64,000 nt of DNA from NCBI GenBank assembly GCA_902510415.1, contig CABXBH010000002.1, positions 1 to 64,000 of the forward strand, read 5' to 3'. Under the pieces are notes generated by a model that had not been told where the DNA came from, did no database searches, and saw only the letters and a program-made list of their open reading frames with translations. Of this stretch, positions 40,998 to 50,972 are shown one piece after another; positions within the stretch are counted from its first letter, which is position 1; every line of letters starts with the position of its first letter. Both the position numbers and the translations under genes were made by a program. This DNA comes from an uncultured Bacteroidota bacterium. GTDB taxonomy: Bacteria; Bacteroidota; Bacteroidia; Flavobacteriales; Flavobacteriaceae.

Positions 40998-42139
40998 TTT
41001 GCTAATTCGTTAATTTGACTGATTACAAAGTCTATTTCATCTTTTGTATTATATATACTAAAAGAAAATCTTAAAGATACTTTATCATTATCTATATTAT
41101 CTTGAATTTCCCTGAGAACATGAGAGCCTGTTTCACTTCCACTCTGACATGCACTTCCCTTGGAGCATGCAATACCCTTCATATCTAACTTAAACATGAA
41201 TAACCCCCCTGTTTTACGTTTAACAGGAAGTAAGACGTTAACTAGAGTATATGTAGAACTAGTTAGATCAGCTGAATTTCCGTTAAACTTTACATTTTTA
41301 ATTTTATTTTCTATCTCATCAATAAAATAAGTTTTTAAACCAGTTATATATTTTTTTTCAGCTGCTAAATTCTTAATTGAAATTTTAAGTGCTTCCGACA
41401 TACCAACAATGTTGTGTACAGATTCCGTACCAGCTCGAAGTCCTTTCTCTTGCATTCCACCTGTAATATACGGTCCTAAATTTGAGTTTTGTCTTACAAA
41501 AGCAAATCCTACTCCTTTTGGGCCATGAAATTTGTGAGCACTAGCAACAAAAAAATCAACTTTAATTTTTTCAAAATCTAAATCATAATGACCAACAGAT
41601 TGAACTGTATCACTATGAAATAGAGCATCATAAGTTTTACAAATATCTGCTACAGCATTGATATCAGTTATATTTCCAATTTCATTATTAATATGCATTA
41701 GACTTACGAGAGTTTTATCAGTTGTTTCTTTTAATATATACTTTAAATCGTCAAGATTAATATCACCATTTTCAAAAACTTCAACATAAGAAACTTTAAT
41801 GTTTTTAGATAATAATAGATTGTCAATTGTATGAGTTACTGCATGATGTTCTATTTTAGAAGATACTATATGAGTGACTCCTAGATTATTTACACAATTT
41901 CTAATTATCATATTATCACCTTCTGTACCACCAGATGTAAAAATAATCTCAGAAGATTTTACATTTAATATATCAGCAATTTCTTTTCTTGATAATTCAA
42001 CTAAAGCTTTTGATGACCTCCCATAACTATGTGTAGATGAAGGATTTCCGTATTCATTTTGAATAACTAAAGAAATAGAATCAGCAACTTCTTTTCTTAC
42101 CTTTGTAGTAGCGGCATTATCTAAATATATTGTTGACAT
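40994..42139 (-). CDS. cysteine desulfurase (NifS/IscS-like)
   Basis: IYLDNAATTKVRKEV; VASAHKFHGPKGVGFAFV; SKGSACQSGSETGSHVL. Confidence 0.95.
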   Translation of the reverse strand: MSTIYLDNAATTKVRKEVADSISLVIQNEYGNPSSTHSYGRSSKALVELSRKEIADILNVKSSEIIFTSGGTEGDNMIIRNCVNNLGVTHIVSSKIEHHAVTHTIDNLLLSKNIKVSYVEVFENGDINLDDLKYILKETTDKTLVSLMHINNEIGNITDINAVADICKTYDALFHSDTVQSVGHYDLDFEKIKVDFFVASAHKFHGPKGVGFAFVRQNSNLGPYITGGMQEKGLRAGTESVHNIVGMSEALKISIKNLAAEKKYITGLKTYFIDEIENKIKNVKFNGNSADLTSSTYTLVNVLLPVKRKTGGLFMFKLDMKGIACSKGSACQSGSETGSHVLREIQDNIDNDKVSLRFSFSIYNTKDEIDFVISQINELAN

Positions 42140-42172
42140 AAAATACGGTTAGTATCACTAATTTATTAATTA

Positions 42173-43396
42173 TTACTCAAATTCTTTAAGAGATTTAATA
42201 ATTATATCAATGCAGTGGTTTAAATCCAATTTGTTAATAATTAACGGAGGAGCAAATCTTATAATATTTCCATGAGTAGGTTTTGCAAGTAATCCGTTTT
42301 CAGCCATTTTCAAACACATATTCCAAGCAATATCACTGTTCTCTTCGTCTTTTATAACAATTGCATTTAACAAACCTTTTCCTCTTATTTTTTCTACAAT
42401 ATTACTTTTATCTATGTATAATTGAAGTTTTTCTCTAAAAATTACACCCATTTTTTCAGCATTTAAATCTAATTTTTCATCCTTAATTACATTTAGTGCT
42501 GCTATCGCAACCTTGCAAGCAACAGGGTTACCTCCAAAAGTTGAACCATGTTCACCAGGCTGAATTGTTAACATTACTTCGTTAGATGCTAATATTGCAG
42601 AAACTGGAAAAACTCCTCCTGAAAGAGCTTTTCCAAGAATTAAAATATCTGGCTTAAAACCATGATGATCACAGCAAATCATTTTTCCAGTTCTACCAAT
42701 GCCAGTTTGAACCTCATCTGCTATGAATAATACATTTGATTCTTTACACAATTCGTATGCATCTTTTAGGTAATTATCATCAGGCACAACTACCCCTGCC
42801 TCACCCTGAATAGGTTCAACCATAAAAGCAGCTACATTCGGGTCTTTTAAGGACTCCTTAAGAGCATCTAAATCGTTGTACGGGATGATTTCATAGCCCG
42901 GCATAAATGGACCAAAACCTTTAGTACTAGTTGGGTCGGTAGATGATGATATTGCCCCAAGTGTTCTACCCCAAAAATTACCTTCAACAAATATGATTTT
43001 TGCAGAATTATTAGGTATCTTTTTTACTTCATACGCCCATTTCCTAGCTAATTTAACCGCAGTTTCACCACCTTCTACTCCTGTGTTCATCGGCAAAACC
43101 TTATCATAACCAAAGAATTTAGTTATAAACTGCTCATAGTGACCTAAAACATTATTATGAAAAGCTCTTGAAGTTAATGTCAATTGTTGTGACTGATTTA
43201 TCAATGCCGAAACTATTTTCGGATGACAATGCCCTTGATTAACCGCAGAGTATGCAGATAAAAAATCATAATATTTTTCCCCTTCTACATCCCACAAAAA
43301 AACACCCTCACCCCTTTCTAAAACAACAGGCAAAGGATGATAATTATGTGCACCAAATTCATATTCTAAATCAATAATATTTTTAGACGTTAACAT
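42173..43396 (-). CDS. rocD: ornithine--oxo-acid transaminase
   Basis: [82 protein letters not shown]. Confidence 0.96.
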   Translation of the reverse strand: MLTSKNIIDLEYEFGAHNYHPLPVVLERGEGVFLWDVEGEKYYDFLSAYSAVNQGHCHPKIVSALINQSQQLTLTSRAFHNNVLGHYEQFITKFFGYDKVLPMNTGVEGGETAVKLARKWAYEVKKIPNNSAKIIFVEGNFWGRTLGAISSSTDPTSTKGFGPFMPGYEIIPYNDLDALKESLKDPNVAAFMVEPIQGEAGVVVPDDNYLKDAYELCKESNVLFIADEVQTGIGRTGKMICCDHHGFKPDILILGKALSGGVFPVSAILASNEVMLTIQPGEHGSTFGGNPVACKVAIAALNVIKDEKLDLNAEKMGVIFREKLQLYIDKSNIVEKIRGKGLLNAIVIKDEENSDIAWNMCLKMAENGLLAKPTHGNIIRFAPPLIINKLDLNHCIDIIIKSLKEFE

Positions 43397-43469
43397 TCTT
43401 TTATAATTTTTATAAGTTTTATTTTAGCTCAAATTTATGAATTATATTTTGTAATACTTTATCTATATT

Positions 43470-44873
43470 TTGGGAAGAAGAAAAAAAAATATTGTTTTAG
43501 AAAAGATTAAACTTACCGGAGCTGGATCATTAGGAAAAGTGATTGCTAAATCATCTGGTGAAAAGATAATTTTTACCAAAAATGGAGTACCTGGAGATAT
43601 AGTTGATATCAGAGTTAAAAGGAAAAGAAAATCTTATATTGAAGGAGATATAATTAAAATACATAAACATTCAACTAAGAGAGACAAACCAAAATGTTCT
43701 CATTTTGAACTTTGCGGGGGTTGTAGCTGGCAAAATATGAAGTATGAAAATCAGATTATATATAAAGAAAATGAGGTTTTAGAAAATTTTAAGAGAATCT
43801 CTAAAATTATTCCTGAAAAAAAATTACCCATTATTAAATCTGATAAAAAATATTATTACAGAAACAAGATGGAGTTTTCTTTTAGTAATTCAAGATGGAT
43901 AACTAAACAAGAGATAAACTCAAAAGAAGAAATTATTGATAAAAATGCGTTAGGCTTTCACAAATCAGGAATGTGGAGTAAAGTTATAGATATCGATAAA
44001 TGTTTTTTACAAACTAACATTTCAAACAAAATAAGAAACTTTATTAAGCATAAAGCCCTGGAATTAAATTTAAAGTTCTTTGATTTGGTAAAGCAAAACG
44101 GCGATTTAAGAAATTTGATGATTAGAACAACAACCACAAAAGAAATAATGGTTTTGATACAATTCTTTAATTATTCGAAAAATGCTAAAAACTTATTGAT
44201 GTCATTAAAGCAAAATTTTAATGAAATCACATCAATAATGTATGTTATTAACAAAAAAAGAAATGATACAATATATGATTTAAAACCACTCTGTTTTAGC
44301 GGAAATACTTTCATTGAAGAAAAAATTGATGGACTTTCATTTAGAATTTCAGCTAAATCTTTTTTTCAAACAAATTCATTCCAAACAAACAAGCTTTATA
44401 ACATAGTTAAAAGACTTGCAAAACTAAAAGAAAATGATGTAGTATATGACCTTTATTGTGGAACCGGAACGATTTCTTTATTTCTTTCTAAAAATGTTAA
44501 GAAAATAATAGGAATAGAGACTGTTGAAGAAGCTGTATCTTCTGCAAAATCTAATGCTAAAATTAACAACATTTCTAATTGTGAATTTATTTGTGGTGAT
44601 GTAAAAGATATTATAAATAAACCCATAAAAGGATATGAACATCCCGATATAATTATTGTTGACCCTCCTAGAAACGGATTAGAAAAATCTGTTATTGAAT
44701 CAATTACAAAGCTTTCTCCTAAGAAAATAATTTATGTTAGCTGCAATAGTTCAACTCAAGCAAGAGATATTAATGAGTTTAAAAATTTGTATAAATTAAA
44801 AGTATCTCAAGCAATTGATATGTTCCCTCAGACTTATCATGTTGAAAATGTTGTACTTTTAGATAAAATTTAG
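43470..44873 (+). CDS. rlmD: 23S rRNA (uracil(1939)-C(5))-methyltransferase RlmD-like
   Basis: TRAM-like N-terminus, CSHFELCGGCSWQNMKYENQI iron-sulfur motif, VYDLYCGTGTISLFL, IIVDPPRNGLEKSV, VSCNSSTQARDI. TTG start in track. Confidence 0.93.
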   Translation: MGRRKKNIVLEKIKLTGAGSLGKVIAKSSGEKIIFTKNGVPGDIVDIRVKRKRKSYIEGDIIKIHKHSTKRDKPKCSHFELCGGCSWQNMKYENQIIYKENEVLENFKRISKIIPEKKLPIIKSDKKYYYRNKMEFSFSNSRWITKQEINSKEEIIDKNALGFHKSGMWSKVIDIDKCFLQTNISNKIRNFIKHKALELNLKFFDLVKQNGDLRNLMIRTTTTKEIMVLIQFFNYSKNAKNLLMSLKQNFNEITSIMYVINKKRNDTIYDLKPLCFSGNTFIEEKIDGLSFRISAKSFFQTNSFQTNKLYNIVKRLAKLKENDVVYDLYCGTGTISLFLSKNVKKIIGIETVEEAVSSAKSNAKINNISNCEFICGDVKDIINKPIKGYEHPDIIIVDPPRNGLEKSVIESITKLSPKKIIYVSCNSSTQARDINEFKNLYKLKVSQAIDMFPQTYHVENVVLLDKI

Positions 44874-44875
44874 AG

Positions 44876-45373
44876 ATGAATAAGTGTTATTGGATATTCC
44901 CTTTATTATTAACATTACTTTATTGTGAAAGTGATGACATTTGCCCTGAAACAACCCCTACCACACCTAGAATAATAATAACATTTTATGATATTAATAA
45001 CCCAGACGAAAAAAAGACAGTAGAAAGTCTTGCAGTTTATGCAATAAAAAACAACCAAATGAATATCATTAACGATATTTACGGAATTAATACAGATTCA
45101 ATCGCAATTCCCTTAAGAGATGATGAGGCATTTTCAAATTTCAAATTTTATAAGGATTTTGACGATTTAGACGGTAATCCAAGCGGAATTGAAGATAACA
45201 TATATATTGATTATGAAATAAGCAGCATATTTATTTCTAGGGCTTGTGGATTCATAAACAATTACAACCTATTGAACTTCTTACAACAAGATACAGGGTG
45301 GATTTTAGATAACCTCATTTTAACTGACTCAATAACTAACGAAAATCAAGCACATGTTAAGATTCTACATTAG
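44876..45373 (+). CDS. DUF6452-like lipoprotein
   Basis: MNKCYWIFPLLLTLLYCESDDICPETTPTTPRIIITFYD: lipoprotein signal. Family assigned from memory of flavobacterial gene order and sequence. Confidence 0.6.
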   Translation: MNKCYWIFPLLLTLLYCESDDICPETTPTTPRIIITFYDINNPDEKKTVESLAVYAIKNNQMNIINDIYGINTDSIAIPLRDDEAFSNFKFYKDFDDLDGNPSGIEDNIYIDYEISSIFISRACGFINNYNLLNFLQQDTGWILDNLILTDSITNENQAHVKILH

Positions 45374-46031
45374 TTTATTTTTCTTATTTGTAGTCTCAAT
45401 TGGTTATGCTAAAACCCAAAATAACGACACTATAGAGAAATTTGGCATAAGAGCCGGTGTTGACTTAAATAAAATAATTAAATCCGCTACAAGTGAAGAT
45501 TATAAGGGCTTATCTATTAATGCTGATATTCGAATTAAGGAGTCATTATATATTTTTTCTGAATTAGGAAATGAAGAAAAAAAAATAAACACCTATTACC
45601 TAAATTCTAATATAAAGGGCACTTATTTAAAAGTTGGTCTAAATTTTAAATTAAATAATGATATAAGATCTGAAAATATTGTTTACTCTGGTTTTAACAT
45701 TGGCTACAGTAACTTTGAACAAACAATAAATAACTTTACAATATATAACACGAATAGCTCTACATGGGGAGAAGCAACAAGTTATGATTCTATAGCTTTA
45801 TCAAAATTAAACGCATTATGGTTTGAATTTGTTTTTGGCTTGAAAACTGAAATTTTCAACAATCTTTTTCTAGGATTTGAATTACAACTAAAGAGTGTTG
45901 TAAAACAGAAAATTAAAAATGATATTTCTAATTTTTACATTCCTGGATTTAATCGAACTTATGATAGCTCAAAACTCGGAGCAGGTTTTAACTATACTAT
46001 TTCCTATTTAATTCCTGTAGTTAAAAAATAA
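45354..46031 (+). CDS. DUF6048-like, probable outer-membrane beta-barrel protein
   Basis: Signal peptide and alternating amphipathic strands (LFLGFELQLKSVV); overlaps the preceding lipoprotein gene. Confidence 0.6.
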   Translation: MLRFYISLFFLFVVSIGYAKTQNNDTIEKFGIRAGVDLNKIIKSATSEDYKGLSINADIRIKESLYIFSELGNEEKKINTYYLNSNIKGTYLKVGLNFKLNNDIRSENIVYSGFNIGYSNFEQTINNFTIYNTNSSTWGEATSYDSIALSKLNALWFEFVFGLKTEIFNNLFLGFELQLKSVVKQKIKNDISNFYIPGFNRTYDSSKLGAGFNYTISYLIPVVKK

Positions 46032-46033
46032 CA

Positions 46034-47194
46034 TCAGTTCTTTGTTTTCTTGCTACCAGGATAAATTTTATAATTTAAAAGTCTAGATTCTAAATTAGCA
46101 TTAAACAATTTTATTTTTTTATCCGACCTTAAACCTATGGATTTGATAGCCTCTAGATTAGCTGTAATTATCCACACATCAGAAAATTGATAATTATTTT
46201 TCAAAGTGTCACCAATTTGCCCGTATAGAACTTTTACATCACTTGAAATCCTCTTATCATAAGGTGGGTTAATAATCATATGTAAATGGTCACTATCAAC
46301 TTTTTTAGATTTTAAAAAATCCTTTTTAATAACCTCAATATCAATATCTAAATCACTTATTTCAATGTTTTTTTCAGCCTTTTTTATCATTGTAGTTGAT
46401 ATATCAAAACCATATAATTTATAATTAAAATCGACTTCTTTATCTCTTACTGAATCTTCTATTTTTTCAAATAAAGCATCATCCCAATCTTTCCATTTTT
46501 CAAAAGCGAAGGAAAGTCTATTTAAATTAGGTGCGATGTTTTTAGCTATCATAGCGGCTTCAATAAGAATAGTCCCAGTACCACACATAGGGTCTAATAA
46601 ATCAGACTCTTTATCCCAATTAGACATCAGGACAATCCCAGCTGCTAACACCTCATTTAATGGTGCGGCAGAATTATATTTTTTATAACCTCTTTTATGT
46701 AAAGACTCCCCTGAACTATCTAAAGATATAGTACAATAATTTTTATTAATATGGATTTCAATTCTTAACTCGGGATTAAAAGAATTTATACTAGGTCTCC
46801 CATTATATTTATCTCTAAATCTATCTACGATTGCATCTTTAGCTTTTAAGGAAGTATATTTAGAGTTATTAAAAATCTTTGAATGAAAAACTACTGAATT
46901 TATAAGAAAGGAAGAAGTGTAATCTATAAAATTTTCCCATTGAATCTTATAAATCTTTTGATAATACTCATCAATATCTTTAAATTTAAACTCGGCTATT
47001 GGTTTTAAAATTTTTAAAGCAGTTCTTAAACTTAAATTAGACTTATACATAAAACCTTTATCCCCATAAAAACTCACATTTCTTAAACCTTTTTTTATTT
47101 TTTGAGCACCTAACTTTAATAACTCTTCTGATAAAACATCCTCAAATCCATAAAATGTTTTCGCAATCATTTTAAAATTCTCATCCATTGTCAA
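46034..47194 (-). CDS. THUMP domain-containing class I SAM-dependent RNA methyltransferase
   Basis: DSSGESLHKRGYKKYNSAAPLNEVLAAGIVLMSNWD; LLDPMCGTGTILIEAAMIA; MIINPPYDKRI. Confidence 0.93.
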   Translation of the reverse strand: MTMDENFKMIAKTFYGFEDVLSEELLKLGAQKIKKGLRNVSFYGDKGFMYKSNLSLRTALKILKPIAEFKFKDIDEYYQKIYKIQWENFIDYTSSFLINSVVFHSKIFNNSKYTSLKAKDAIVDRFRDKYNGRPSINSFNPELRIEIHINKNYCTISLDSSGESLHKRGYKKYNSAAPLNEVLAAGIVLMSNWDKESDLLDPMCGTGTILIEAAMIAKNIAPNLNRLSFAFEKWKDWDDALFEKIEDSVRDKEVDFNYKLYGFDISTTMIKKAEKNIEISDLDIDIEVIKKDFLKSKKVDSDHLHMIINPPYDKRISSDVKVLYGQIGDTLKNNYQFSDVWIITANLEAIKSIGLRSDKKIKLFNANLESRLLNYKIYPGSKKTKN

Positions 47195-47199
47195 CTTTT

Positions 47200-47862
47200 T
47201 TATTTTTTTTCAGCCCAAATATTTTTTAATTCAAATAAATCATATGAAATATATGGCTTGTTATATTCTATAACTTTGTCTCTTATCCCGCGCTGCAATA
47301 TATCCTCTATATAGTAATCAGTAATATCATTTTCCGGGTTAAATTCTATTTTTAAATTCATATTAAAAAACTTTGCTGTAGTATTATATATGAATGCTCT
47401 AATCCCGTTTCGTAATCTTTTTATTAAATTATAAGTTGATATACCTGTTTGCCTATGAATTAACTTTATTAATATTTGACCTTCAGACTGAGTTAATTTA
47501 CTCAACTCAGGTGTTAATTCATTTTCTAAAAATTTCTGCACCATTTTAGTGTATCTTTTTCTCTGCCTCTTAGTTTTTATACTTAACAATCTTTCATTAA
47601 GACTATTTAATCTGTTAGATGCCATTACAGAATAAGGATAAACTTTTATTGTTTTCCGTTTTAAAATTAAATATTTTCTTATTTCTTCTGAATTTTTAAA
47701 CGGCCTTTTAGGTAATAACAAAACCTCATTTAAACTAATTGACCCCCTAACTATAGTATCACCTGATATCTTTATATAATCTGATATTGAATCATTTACT
47801 GTATTTTGTGAGTAAATAATTGCAGGTAATAATAAAATAATATAGTATAGAGTTAGTTTCAA
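47200..47862 (-). CDS. DUF4294 domain-containing exported protein
   Basis: Signal peptide; YLILKRKTIKVYPYSVMASNRLNSLNERL and GQILIKLIHRQTGISTYNLIKRLRNGIRAFIYNTTAKFF. Confidence 0.75.
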   Translation of the reverse strand: MKLTLYYIILLLPAIIYSQNTVNDSISDYIKISGDTIVRGSISLNEVLLLPKRPFKNSEEIRKYLILKRKTIKVYPYSVMASNRLNSLNERLLSIKTKRQRKRYTKMVQKFLENELTPELSKLTQSEGQILIKLIHRQTGISTYNLIKRLRNGIRAFIYNTTAKFFNMNLKIEFNPENDITDYYIEDILQRGIRDKVIEYNKPYISYDLFELKNIWAEKK

Positions 47863-47955
47863 TTAAAAAAAATATTTAATAATTGATAAAATTATATATA
47901 ATAAATAAGGAAATCATTATTATTTTTACATATATAAAATATAAAATCAAAAGAC

Positions 47956-49044
47956 ATGAGTGGCAAAAGCATATTAAATAAAAAATCGATGAAATTCCTT
48001 GAGGAATATTTAAATAATGCATCTCCTACAGGTTATGAATGGGAAGGTCAAAAAATTTGGATGGACTATTTAAAACCCTATGCTGATGATTTTATAACAG
48101 ATACTTACGGATCTGCTGTAGCAGTAATTAATCCCGAACACAAATATAAAGTTGTAATTGAAGGGCATTCTGACGAAATATCATGGTATGTTAATTATAT
48201 TTCAGACAAAGGATTAATATCTGTCATTAGAAACGGAGGAAGTGACCATCAAATAGCGCCAAGTAAAATTGTTAATATACATACTGATAAAGGTATAGTT
48301 AAAGGAGTATTCGGATGGCCTGCAATACACACAAGACTTGCAACTAAAGAAGAAACTCCAAAACTAGATAATATATTTATAGATGTAGGTTGTAAAACTA
48401 AGAAAGAAGTTGAAAAATTAGGTGTTCACGTGGGATGTGTTATAACTTATCCTGATACCTTCCATATCTTAAACAAGGATAATTTTGTTTGTAGAGCACT
48501 TGACAATAGAATTGGAGGTTTTATGATTGCTGAAGTTGCAAGATTAATTAAAGAAAATAAGAAAAAGCTACCTTTTGGACTCTACGTAACTAATTCTGTT
48601 CAAGAAGAAGTGGGATTAAGAGGTGCTGAAATGATAACCCAGACAATTAAACCTAATGTTGCAATAGTGACAGATGTTACACACGACACCACTACCCCGA
48701 TGATTAATCAAAAAAAGCAAGGGTATTGTGAGTTAAACAAAGGACCTGTTGTAACATATGCACCTGCAGTTCAACAAAAATTAAGAGATTTAATATTGGA
48801 TACTGCTAAGAAAAATAAAATACCTTTTCAAAGAGCCGCATCTAGCAGGTATACAGGCACCGACACTGACGCATTTGCATACAGCAATGGAGGAGTTCCA
48901 TCTGCATTGATTTCACTTCCTTTAAGATATATGCATACAACTGTAGAAATGGTACATAGAAATGATGTTGAAAATGTAATCAAATTGATATATAATTCAA
49001 TTTTAAATATTAAATCTGGTGAAGATTTTAGTTATTTTAAATAA
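47956..49044 (+). CDS. M42 family metallopeptidase
   Basis: YLNNASPTGYEWEGQKIW; VIEGHSDEISWYV; ALDNRIGGFMIAEV; NSVQEEVGLRGAEM; YTGTDTDAF. Confidence 0.93.
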   Translation: MSGKSILNKKSMKFLEEYLNNASPTGYEWEGQKIWMDYLKPYADDFITDTYGSAVAVINPEHKYKVVIEGHSDEISWYVNYISDKGLISVIRNGGSDHQIAPSKIVNIHTDKGIVKGVFGWPAIHTRLATKEETPKLDNIFIDVGCKTKKEVEKLGVHVGCVITYPDTFHILNKDNFVCRALDNRIGGFMIAEVARLIKENKKKLPFGLYVTNSVQEEVGLRGAEMITQTIKPNVAIVTDVTHDTTTPMINQKKQGYCELNKGPVVTYAPAVQQKLRDLILDTAKKNKIPFQRAASSRYTGTDTDAFAYSNGGVPSALISLPLRYMHTTVEMVHRNDVENVIKLIYNSILNIKSGEDFSYFK

Positions 49045-49070
49045 ACTAAAAGATTAAAAAATTAAATTGA

Positions 49071-50972
49071 CTATATAGAATTATCTTTAATTTCTTGAAC
49101 TATTTCAGGATTTAAAAGAGTACTAATATCTCCTAAATCATCATATTGTTTAGATGCTATTTTTCTTAAAATACGTCGCATTATTTTACCGGATCTGGTT
49201 TTAGGTAAACCACTTGTAAATTGAATTTTATCTAATTTAGCAATCGGCCCAATTTTATTAGAAATTAGATTATTTATTTCTTTTCTAATTAATTTTTCAT
49301 CATTTATCTCGTCTTTTGATGTAACAAAACCGTATAAAGCATTTCCTTTAATATCGTGAGGAAAACCAACAATTGCTGATTCTGCTACTTTTTTATGCTC
49401 ATTTATAGCATCTTCAATTGGAGCTGTACCTAAATTATGACCTGAAACAATAATAACATCATCTACCCTTCCAGTAATTCTAAAATTACCCTCATCATCC
49501 TTAAAAGCACCATCACCAGTAAAATACATATTGTCATATGCGGAAAAATATGTATTAATATATCTTTCGTGATTTCCCCAGATGGTTCTTGCAATTGATG
49601 GCCATGGATATTTGATACATAGCTTCCCTACAATATTAGCTTCATTTAATTCATCTCCACTATCATCTATTAAAATTGGCTGAATACCAATAAATGGCTT
49701 AGTTGCAAAAGTTGGTTTATCAGGAATAACATTAGGAATCGATGAAATTAAAATTCCTCCTGTTTCTGTTTGCCACCATGTATCAACAATAGGACATTTA
49801 TTTTTTCCAATATTATTATCATACCATTCCCATGCTTCTTCGTTAATTGGCTCACCTACAGTTCCAAGGACTTTTAAAGATTTTAATGAGGCGTCTTTAA
49901 GAAAATCATCACCTTGTTTTGCTAAACCCCTAATCGCTGTTGGAGCTGTATAAAATTGATTTACCTTATACTTATCGACTATCTGCCAAAATCGACTAAA
50001 ATCAGGATAACTTGGAACACCTTCAAACATTAATGTTGTTGCTCCATTTGATAATGGACCGTATAAAATATAACTATGACCTGTTATCCATCCTATATCA
50101 GCTGTACACCAATAAACATCCTCAGGTTGATATTGAAATATATTTTTAAATGTATAAGAAGTATAAACCATATATCCGGCACATGTATGTACCATACCTT
50201 TAGGTTTACCTGTTGAACCTGATGTGTATAAAATAAATAATGGGTCTTCAGCATCCATAATTTCAGGTTCACATACATCGTTAACAGAATCTATTAAATC
50301 ATTTAAAAGATAATCCCTCTCATGTTTGAGATTCATCGACTCATTAGTTCTCTTAACAACCAAAACTTTTTGTTTTGTTTCACAAATTTCAAGAGCATCA
50401 TCAACAATTTGCTTTAAGTTTAATATTTTATCTCCTCTATACGACCCATCAGATGTTATAATTAAACTACTTTCACAATCATCAATTCTTGTAGCAAGCG
50501 CATTTGAAGAAAAACCAGCAAATACAACTGAATGTATTGCTCCAATTCTAGCACATGCTAAAACAGAAAAAGCCAATTCAGGGATCATAGGTAAATAAAT
50601 ACAAACTCTATCCCCCTTTTTAACACCCATCGACTTCAAAACATTAGCCATTTTACAAACCTCGACCAATAATTCTGAATATGAGTATGATTTATGTTTT
50701 TCATTTGGATTATTTGGTTCAAAAATAATTGCTGTTTTTTGTGGATTCTTAATCACATGTCTGTCTAAACAATTGACTGTTATGTTTAATTTTGCATCCT
50801 TAAACCATGAAATTTTAGCCTTTTTAAAATCCCAATCAACAACTTTGGACCATTTTTTATTCCAAACAAAATTATTGGAGGCTAATTTATCCCAAAATTT
50901 TTCAGGTGATTGGGTAGAAGAATTATATAATTCTAAGTACTTTTTATTTGAATCAATTGTATAGTTATTCAT
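49071..50972 (-). CDS. acs: acetate--CoA ligase
   Basis: PLFILYTSGSTGKPKGMVHTCAGYM; WCTADIGWITGHSYILYGPL; DTWWQTETGG; GLPKTRSGKIMRRILRKIA. Start at MNNYTIDSN (50972) preferred. Confidence 0.97.
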   Translation of the reverse strand: MNNYTIDSNKKYLELYNSSTQSPEKFWDKLASNNFVWNKKWSKVVDWDFKKAKISWFKDAKLNITVNCLDRHVIKNPQKTAIIFEPNNPNEKHKSYSYSELLVEVCKMANVLKSMGVKKGDRVCIYLPMIPELAFSVLACARIGAIHSVVFAGFSSNALATRIDDCESSLIITSDGSYRGDKILNLKQIVDDALEICETKQKVLVVKRTNESMNLKHERDYLLNDLIDSVNDVCEPEIMDAEDPLFILYTSGSTGKPKGMVHTCAGYMVYTSYTFKNIFQYQPEDVYWCTADIGWITGHSYILYGPLSNGATTLMFEGVPSYPDFSRFWQIVDKYKVNQFYTAPTAIRGLAKQGDDFLKDASLKSLKVLGTVGEPINEEAWEWYDNNIGKNKCPIVDTWWQTETGGILISSIPNVIPDKPTFATKPFIGIQPILIDDSGDELNEANIVGKLCIKYPWPSIARTIWGNHERYINTYFSAYDNMYFTGDGAFKDDEGNFRITGRVDDVIIVSGHNLGTAPIEDAINEHKKVAESAIVGFPHDIKGNALYGFVTSKDEINDEKLIRKEINNLISNKIGPIAKLDKIQFTSGLPKTRSGKIMRRILRKIASKQYDDLGDISTLLNPEIVQEIKDNSI

